From Coenobita brevimanus (lineage: Eukaryota; Arthropoda; Malacostraca; Decapoda; Coenobitidae), in assembly GCA_032717465.1 (NCBI GenBank), contig CM064653.1, positions 35,985,103-36,049,102 on the forward strand: a stretch of DNA of 64,000 nt, in the 5' to 3' direction. The notes under the pieces were generated by a model. The model was not told the origin of the DNA. It did no database searches and saw only the letters and a program-made list of their open reading frames with translations. Positions 56,575-64,000 of this stretch are shown here, piece after piece. A program made the translations under genes and the position numbers. The stretch's first letter is position 1; every line of letters begins with the position of its first letter.

Positions 56575-56614
<40 letters not shown>

Positions 56615-57290
56615 TGATGAATGAAGTGTTAGAGTGTGCCGACATGATGTTTGAATAAGTAATGATGTTTAAGGATGATGTAGTATAGTGTTTTCATATT
56701 GATATTGTGATGAATTATGTAATATGTGACGATATGTTTTTGTTGTGGTTATAACTGATGACATTATTTAAACAGCAGTGTTGTATTGTGTGCTGTGTGG
56801 TAAGTGTATTCGTTGGTGTTGGAGTGTGTTAATAAGGTGTGGTGATGTTGCGGTGGTGATGTGTGATGAAATTTGTTGATTGGTGATGTATAATAAGACG
56901 ATAATCTTAGTCGTGTTGTGATCTGCGTTTGTGTGGTGAGAAGCGTGTGTTATGTGATGATGAGATGTAATGATTTTGAGCGCGATGTATGGTGAGAAGT
57001 ATTGTTTGTGATGTTTGATAAGATGTATTTATTGATTTCGTGATGTGTGTTTACGTGATAAGAAGGTATATGACGTCGTGATGAGATATGGTGATGTTTT
57101 GATGATGTGTGGTAAGCAATGCGGTCAAGGTGATGTGTGATGAGGGGATGTTCATACCTGCGTGTGGAGGTGTGGAAAGGTGTGTTGAGGTGGTATTTTT
57201 GTGGTGTTATGGTGATATGAAATGTGAAATTAGTGTACATGTGATGAAGTGTGGTGATGTGTGTTGTGTAGAGAGTATGTAGCTTGATCG
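56575..57290. repeat. (GT)n and G/T-rich GTGATGTG low complexity
   Basis: GT run at about 56577-56612, then about 670 bp of loosely repeated GTGATG, GTGGTGATG and TGATAAG words. Confidence 0.6.
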
Positions 57291-57307
57291 TGTTGGTAGG
57301 GAAGTAT

Positions 57308-57650
57308 TATAAAGTCTACAAACACAGTCACCACCACCACTACCACCACAATCACAATCACCACCACCACTACCACCACAATCACAGTCACCACCACCAC
57401 TACCACCATCAAACACCACTAACACCACAACCCCCCACCACCACAACAATAATTACAGTCTCCTATCTGAGTGATCTCATACCACCACTACAATGGTACC
57501 ATCACTACTACAACCGCACAAACACCGCCATAACCACCACCTCAGTAACACAAACACCACCACTACACAGTACCACCACCACAGACATCACCACCACCAC
57601 CACCACCACCACCACCACCACCACCACCACCACCACCACCACACTAACAC
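57308..57650. repeat. (CAC)n and ~30-bp CACCACCACTACCACCACAA array
   Basis: Three near-perfect 30-bp units at about 57325-57410, then irregular CACCAC DNA and a pure CAC run at about 57590-57640. Confidence 0.85.
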
Positions 57651-57750
57651 AATCACCTCTCTGAATGCCCCCAAACTGGAGCTATTCACACGCAACCCAA
57701 AGTGCATTTATCCTTTCAGCGCTGAGAGAAAGGAGAGTGGATGTATGTAA

Positions 57751-57751
<1 letters not shown>

Positions 57752-57848
<97 letters not shown>
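57752..57848. repeat. 97-bp (GT)n
   Basis: Perfect GT run. Confidence 0.98.
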
Positions 57849-57849
<1 letters not shown>

Positions 57850-59300
57850 TATAAATGCAGGTGTCTTGGAGGCTTCGTTGCATCTGTCCGTCGGTGATTT
57901 ATTTTGCTTATCACATTAACATTCCCTTGTGTGCTCTTCATGTCGCCTTGATATCTACACTGTTTGGATCAGTAATTTACGGGAGGATGCAGAGCTGTGA
58001 TTGCAGAGTAAATCGCCAGGGAAATGATGCTACGAAATCTCCAAACCCACTTAGAATACAGTCCAAAGAGTCACGTTTAGGAAGACCGTCCACGAAACAG
58101 ACATCGCTGCTAGGAAAATGGAAGAGGAATTAATCTTGAAAGGTGATGTAAAATGCCTACAAAACTCTTAAGGTCAAATATAGTAGGTGCAAAATGATGC
58201 AAATTATTATTGTATAAATGATTTCTGTTACTAAGCAAAGTGGATGCAGAAATCATCACAAAATATGTGAAATGTATAAGACGCTTGTGATTACAGTATC
58301 TCTGTCATCATCATCATCATCATCACCATCACTCTTGTCCAGTATATCAACAGCACACGCGATGAAAAAGGATCCAGGAATCTAAATAAGAAAATACAAG
58401 GCAGCAGTGGTATCGGCAGAATTTCAGGTGCAATAAGCCACGTATTACTTCCTTTTTATTTCAAAACGTCGAAATTCTTAGGTTCACCTCACAGCCGAAG
58501 GAGACACCTTAATACATGCTTCGTGATGCTTGTAGGATACACACGGTGAATTTCTATCCTTTGTCAGTTTTTTACTTCCTCGACTTTCATGCCTTGCTTC
58601 TTTACATATTCACTTTCCATGTCATCCATCTTCTTGCCTTACTTCCTCCTGCCACCAGACGCTCACATATACACACTTTTCACTAGTCTGTTCACTTGCA
58701 GTCTCAATACAGTCTCTTTAGCATATTCTTCTATCTGTTGATCCGCAAGACGTCATTATTCTTTATCTTTCCTGAATCTGCATATTTCTAATCCTGTCCG
58801 TCCTATGCACCCTCACTACATTCATTAATATTCCATTTTCACTGCCCTCACACTTGTTTTTCCACCCCGCTCACCAACCATCGCTTTCCTCTTGCCAGCA
58901 TTTACCCTCAGAACTCTCTCACAAACATTTTCAAAACTTTAGAACCAATTTACAAAAAACGCGCCCACCGTTATCAGGCAACAGTCAATTATCTCCATCA
59001 TCTCGGGTCGTATTTTGTATTCTTGAACATAATTACAATTCATTTTCCTTTTTTCATTCTTCGTATTGAGAGTTGAGGTAACCTAAGATAATTATCCTCT
59101 CGTAACTAAGATTTGTGAGAGGGAACAGGGGACACGGGAAGCCTCTACATTCCCCTTTCCCTGACTTTCCTGCAAGAACAAATCACAGGTGCGACACAGA
59201 ATCGGTTTTAAGTCTGTTTGTGATTTCGACCCCTGAGAGCAAGAGTCCAGCCTTCATCACAGATCGCCAGTTTTGCTTCCGCCTCCGTAACACTGACTTT
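57850..59300. other. Unassigned mostly non-repetitive sequence
   Basis: About 1.45 kb with an ATC run at 58304-58330. Several short frames (60-92 codons) lack recognisable domains or support. Confidence 0.3.
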
Positions 59301-59329
59301 TGGTAAATGAAACTAGATATCCACCCCAA

Positions 59330-59600
59330 CTCCCCCCGCATCTCCTCTTTCGTCATTAACCCCCACCTCATCCTTAGCCTCCAGTCATCATCCTCACTCG
59401 CACCCTAACCATCACCCTCGACCTAAACAAGCCATACCAAACCTAACCAAACCTAACCTAACCAGACCCAACCTTACCTAACCTACACTAGCCCATCCTC
59501 ACCCTCACTCTCACCCTCAGTTTGCAGCCCCTCCCACTCACCCTCCAACCTCCTCCTCGACCCCTTTCCCCTCTCAGCTGCAGCCCTCGTCACCCTCTCG
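59330..59600. repeat. C-rich DNA with degenerate (CCTAA)n
   Basis: CCAAACCTAACCAAACCTAA at about 59438 and CTTACCTAACCTACAC are telomere-type CCTAA words. The rest is CACCCT-rich. Confidence 0.6.
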
Positions 59601-59664
59601 TCCAGGGGTGACTGTTTTGCCCCTCACTCCCTGGCAGCCTCCCAAACAGGTCAGAAATTAGCTG

Positions 59665-59687
59665 TGTGCCCTTTTAACTCTTTGCCA

Positions 59688-59730
<43 letters not shown>

Positions 59731-59810
59731 GTCTGTCGCCTTCCTTAACAGTTCTTCCTCTTTCCCTGATTTTCTTCGTCTTCCTGTTAGATGTTTCTTT
59801 AAATCTCTTG

Positions 59811-59851
<41 letters not shown>

Positions 59852-60902
59852 GCGCTATATCCTCTTCCTTGATTATTCTTCCTCTTCACGTAAGTTTTTC
59901 CTCTGCGTTTCTCCGTCTTTCCGTTATGTTCTTCCTCTTCCTCTTGCCCTACCTGTCTCTTCCTCAAAGTTTTTTTCGTATTTCTTTTTCATCGTAATAT
60001 TTTTTTTATAACGCTGGTATCTCATTCTTTTCGTATATCTCTTTGTCTCTACTTTTCATCTTCTTCCTCTTCCCCTTTCTTTTCCTTTTTTTTTTTGTAT
60101 CATTGTTCCCTCCGTTTTTCCTTTTTCATTTTCCCTCTTCTTCCCCTTCCGTGCCCTCTTTCCTCATTTGTCTTTTCCTTTTCATTCTCTTCCTTCTTTT
60201 TCTATTACCGTCTCCTCTTCCTCGTTCTTTAACTTTCACACATTTCATGACCCTTTAACATTCATCACCCTTTTCATTTTTCTTTTCTCTGTCTCTTCTT
60301 CTTTACATTCCAGCCTTTTTTCTATTTCCGTTTTTTTCTCATTCTCATCCTCAACCTTTTTTCCTCTTTTTCATGTCTCTCCTTCTCCTTTTACTTTTTC
60401 CTTCTCTTTGGTTTTCTTTCTTCTCTCACAAGTCATACTCTCTCGATCCTCCTCCTTTTCCTGCTTCTATGCTTTCCTTCCTGTCTCTTTTCCTCTCTCT
60501 CCTGCCTCTCTTCTTTCATTCATCTTTCTTTTCCTCTCCTCCATCTCTTCTTTCACCTTTTCTTCTCCTCTCTTCTCTTCCTCCTCCTTTTCCCTTTTTT
60601 CCCTTCCCCTCTTTCATTCCCTTCCCCTCTTCTCATCTTTATTCATCTCCTTCCCATATTTATCAGTTTGTTTTTCAACTATCTCTTTTTCTTTCCCATG
60701 TCATTTTTGTCTTCTTCATTCTCGCAGCTCCATTTTCCAGCCCTCCTCCTCCTCCTCCTCCTCCTCCTCCTCCTCCTCCTCCTCCTCCTCCTCCTCCTCC
60801 TCCTCCTTCCATCCCTTCTTCCTCCATTCTCATTTGATCCTCTGCTAATCTCTTTCTTGTGTCCACAGCCACTCACTCTCACTTTTTCATCAAACGTTCT
60901 CT

Positions 60903-60940
<38 letters not shown>

Positions 60941-61225
60941 TTATGTTTTCTCGCTTCTTTAACCTCCTTTTCCTCCATCATTCTCCTTAGTCGTCTTTCT
61001 CCCTTCTTTTCTTCTTGTGGCTCCTCCTCCTCCTCCTCCTCCTTTTTTTCTCACCTCTCGCTCTTTCCTCTTCCTCATTCTCTTCTTCACCTTCTCTTCT
61101 TTCCCCATTCTTCCATCTCTTCTTCACCTCTTTTTTCCTTCTCCCTGTCACCTTCATTCTCTTTATCCTCTCTCTTATTTTTTCTATATCTCCCTCCCCC
61201 TCTCCCATTCGCACCTGTCTAGAGT
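59665..61225. repeat. 1.55-kb polypyrimidine domain
   Basis: C/T-only + strand with CT runs at about 59690-59728, 59812-59848 and 60905-60936 and a (CTC)n run at about 60744-60806. The Ser/Leu/Phe frames are artefacts. Confidence 0.9.
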
Positions 61226-61259
61226 CAATTAACTTTTTTCACCTGTTCCCCACCCAATC

Positions 61260-62720
61260 CCACCTCACTTAGCCACCCTCTCTCACAGATTTACACATTT
61301 TTTCCCCTAGATTTTTCCCAATATTTTCCTCAGTTTTATCTTATACCATCCAACCTTCTTTTTAAGTTTCATATCTTTTCATCTATTTTCCCAGCTTTAC
61401 CCAGTTTTATCACTCAAATTTACTTTTAAATAATTTAGGCTTTCACACTTTTTTCCTAACCATTTTTCCAGATTATGCAACTGTTTCCAAAACTTTTCCT
61501 AACTTTAACCAATTTCTTACCTGCTTTCCTCCTTGTTAATCAAGCATCGTTCAAAGCTTCTGAAATTTTTCCATTTTTTCTCCAGTTTTCCCAGTTTTTT
61601 TCCCAATTGCACCTAAGACTAGAAAGCACGCAGAGAGCGCATACCTCCGCCAGTGCCGGATCCGGATCCGCCCCCAAATTTAATCAGTTATTTCTTGGTC
61701 CATTGCTGACCCTTCCACAAAATCTCATTGAAGTTCATTGAGAACGTTTGGAGACTTCGTGTGGACAGACAGATAAACATAGGTGAATACATAACCTCCT
61801 TCAGCTTCGTTGGCGGAGGTAATCATCCATGCCTTCTCAGTTTTCCCCAGCTTGTCACCAGGTTTCCCAACTTTATTCATTTATATCCCGAAACTTACGT
61901 ACCTCCAAAGTTAATATCCCAGTTATCCTTCAAAATTTTTCCAGTGTTACTCGACCTTGCTTACCGCTTTCCCCAGTTTACCCAGTTTGTACCCAAATGT
62001 ATCTGTCAGTACCATCAAAGTCATCTGGGGTGTTCCGCCAATTTCCTTTCCCCAACATTTCACATTGTCTTCAACTTCATACAAATTTTCCTCAACTTTG
62101 CACTGATTTTTCCGGCTTTTCATGCCTTATCTCAGTTTTTCCCCTTTTTCACCAAGTTTCCCCACTTATCCACAATTTTCCTCCATTTCCTTCCACAACT
62201 TTCCCCAGTTCTTTCGCTAACGTTACCTGGAGTTACCTTAAAATCGCACCAACTCTTCCAGATATTTTTTTTGTTTTTCTTGATTTTTTTCTCAGCTTTT
62301 CCTGTTTTTAAAGTTTTCATAATTGCCTCAAAATGATTTCAGCTTTCTCCAAAATTTTCCAGTGTTTTCATTGATTTTCCTAACTTTCTTCCCCATATTT
62401 CCCCCTAATCTTTCACTCTATCCATATACTTTCGCCAAATTTTCCTATTCTGCTTCATAATTCATCCTACATTTCCTCCAATTTTCCTAACTCATCCTCC
62501 CAAAATCCCTAGTTTCCCAGGTTTATCAAAATTTTCCCTAAATTTTTCCCTTTTCTCACCTTATTTTCTCACCTTATTTTTTTCTCATTTACCATCTTCT
62601 TCCCCTTTAATTTTACAGCGTCTCATCTGTCGTCATTAAGATTTTTTCATAGTTTATCGAAATTTTCCCAAGTGTACCCCAGATATTCCTAACTGTTCAT
62701 TTTCTTTCTCCGCCAAAGTT
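61260..62720. repeat. Degenerate TTTTCCCAGTTT array
   Basis: Loose units such as TTTTCCCCAGTTTACCCAG and TTTTCCTAACTTT over about 1.4 kb. The style matches the 12.6-15.8 kb satellite, but the unit sequence differs. Interrupted by a family D copy. Confidence 0.6.
61619..61823 (+). mobile_element. Dispersed repeat family D, short copy
   Basis: It starts CTAGAAAGCACGCAGAGAGC then GCATACCTCCGCC and ends CGTTGGCGGAGGTAAT. Only one internal unit (GGATCCGGATCCGCCCCCAA, CCTTCCACAAAATCTCATTG) is present. CTCCGCCA and TGGCGGAG make short inverted ends. Confidence 0.7.
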
Positions 62721-62735
62721 TTCTTGACCAACACA

Positions 62736-63270
62736 TTCCCAGTACATCATGCCTGATTACCAGTACACATTCCCAGTTACATCATGCCTAATTACCAGTA
62801 CACATTCCCAGCTACATCATGCCTAATTTCCAGTACACATTCCCCGTTACATCATGCCTAATTACCAGTTCACACTCCCAGTACATCATGCCTAATTACC
62901 AGTACACATTCCCAGTACATCATGTCTAATTACCAGTACACATTCCCAGTCCATCATGCCTAATTACCAGTCCACACTCCCGGTATATCATGCCTAATTA
63001 CCAGTACACATTCCCAGTACATCATGCCTAATTACCAGTACACATTCCCAGTACATCATGCCTAATTACCAGTACACATTCCCAGTACATCATGCCTAAT
63101 TACCAGTACACATTCCCAGTACATCATGCCTAATTACCAGTACACATTCCCAGTACATCATGCCTAATTACCAGTACACATCCCCAGTACATCATGCCTG
63201 ATTACCAGTACACATTCCCAGTTACATCATGCCTGATTGCCAGTACATATTCCCAGTTACATCAAGCGTA
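62736..63270 (+). repeat. 34-bp minisatellite, about 15 copies
   Basis: Unit TACATCATGCCTAATTACCA then GTACACATTCCCAG, head to tail. Central units (about 62990-63170) are nearly identical and the edges are more divergent, as expected for unequal crossing-over. Some units have an extra T (GTTACATCATG). Confidence 0.93.
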
Positions 63271-63320
63271 GTACTTCTAAGAAAAGTTAGAGCTAAGAGC
63301 GGCTAATGGACTCAAAGGGT

Positions 63321-63323
<3 letters not shown>

Positions 63324-63365
<42 letters not shown>
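63324..63365. repeat. (CT)n microsatellite
   Basis: Pure CT run after AAAGGGTTAA, possibly a family P right terminus. Confidence 0.95.
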
Positions 63366-63367
<2 letters not shown>

Positions 63368-64000
63368 GTATTATGCTTTACCCCTTCTCCTTCGTCCCCC
63401 ATCCTCCTTGTACCACTATCTCATACAGCCTTTTTCCTCTCCTCCTTCCCCTCTTCCATCATCATCATCATCATTTTATTCACTATTACCACCTCCTCCT
63501 CCTCCTCCTCATCTCATCTCTTCTCTTCTTTTCCTCATATCCTTTTTCGAATCTTCTCCCACTCTCCTCTTCTCCTCTTTCCTCACCCGTCTCCTCTTCT
63601 TTCTCGTCTCTCCCTACCACCTTCTTCCTCTTCCTCCTCTTCCATCTCATATCCTTTTATATATCCCTCTTCCAATCTCGTCTTTCACCTCTTTCCTTTC
63701 TCTTATCTTCTCTACTTCCTGCATCGCGTTTATATCCTTCTCGCGTTCTCCTTCTATCCTTTCCGTATCCTTCTTCCTCTCTTCTTTGTTGTTGTTGTTA
63801 TTCTTGTTCTTGTTGTTGTTCTTGTTCTCCTCCTCCTCCTCCTCCTCCTCGCCATAGCTTTCATCTTATTGCCAGAGGACAAAGGGAGCAGGAAGGAGAT
63901 GCAAGGGGGAACATATGCTAGTCTCCCTTTCATCATTTTATTCTATTCTCCCTTTTTCTTCTTTCATTTTCTTTTTCGTTTTCTTTTGTATACAGTATAT
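63366..64000. repeat. Polypyrimidine domain
   Basis: C/T-rich + strand with (ATC)n, (CTC)n and (GTT)n patches. Frames are artefacts. Confidence 0.85.

Noticed and set aside
62736..63270. CRISPR-like array
   Set aside because: The 34-bp units are contiguous with no variable spacers, and the context is eukaryotic. It is a minisatellite.

Overview
This window looks like an intergenic, repeat-rich stretch of an arthropod nuclear genome. A decapod crustacean (crab or shrimp) is my best guess. The reasons are the extreme density of GA/CT and CA/GT microsatellites, kilobase-scale purine-only or pyrimidine-only domains, TTAGG-type (arthropod telomere-like) degenerate repeats, and a gypsy/errantivirus-type element with an envelope gene. 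I found no convincing host protein-coding gene, rRNA or functional tRNA. Most long open frames are translations of simple repeats.

The only real coding region is one 9.65-kb LTR retroelement at 25435-35089. It has 566/569-bp LTRs, a 4-bp target duplication (TTCG), a primer-binding site, a CTACAA-rich leader, gag with two zinc knuckles, pol in the order protease, RT, RNase H, integrase with a GPY/F module, and a third gene encoding an F-type envelope glycoprotein with signal peptide, furin site, fusion-peptide-like segment and C-terminal membrane anchor. Its LTRs are almost identical, which points to a recent insertion, yet the reading frames change about ten times, mostly at A or T homopolymers. 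This suggests either uncorrected sequencing indels or a defective copy mobilised in trans. The element sits inside one arm of an older inverted repeat. The spacer of that repeat carries a 489-bp solo LTR of a diverged relative, with its own 4-bp duplication (CCAT).

The rest is a mosaic of dispersed repeats. The most abundant, called family P here, is a ~200-215 bp near-palindromic foldback element with ends like TTAACCCTTTCA / TGAAGGGGTTAA and inner arms CCAGACGATTTTATTCAG / CTGAATAAAATCGTCTGG. I count about 25 full or partial copies, with dense clusters at 40.0-44.1 kb and 46.3-48.6 kb. One copy is interrupted by a 167-bp repeat (family C) flanked by a 13-bp direct duplication. Family D has a variable number of internal tandem units and occurs three times. 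Family A is a short conserved block found three times. An inverted repeat pair spans 19.7-21.8 kb, and there are two tRNA-derived SINE heads.

Layout: 1-12.6 kb is purine/pyrimidine domains with P, A and SINE copies, ending in a 443-bp pure CA tract. 12.6-15.8 kb is a degenerate ~20-bp TTTTCCCACG satellite. 16-25 kb is mixed sequence with the 2-kb inverted repeat and long CA and TA tracts. 25.4-35.7 kb is the nested retroelements. 36-49 kb is the P-rich zone with a GGGGATTT array and a CpG-richer promoter-like patch near 45.4-46.0 kb. 49-64 kb is pyrimidine domains, CCTA/GT/CAC simple repeats, two D copies and a 34-bp minisatellite.
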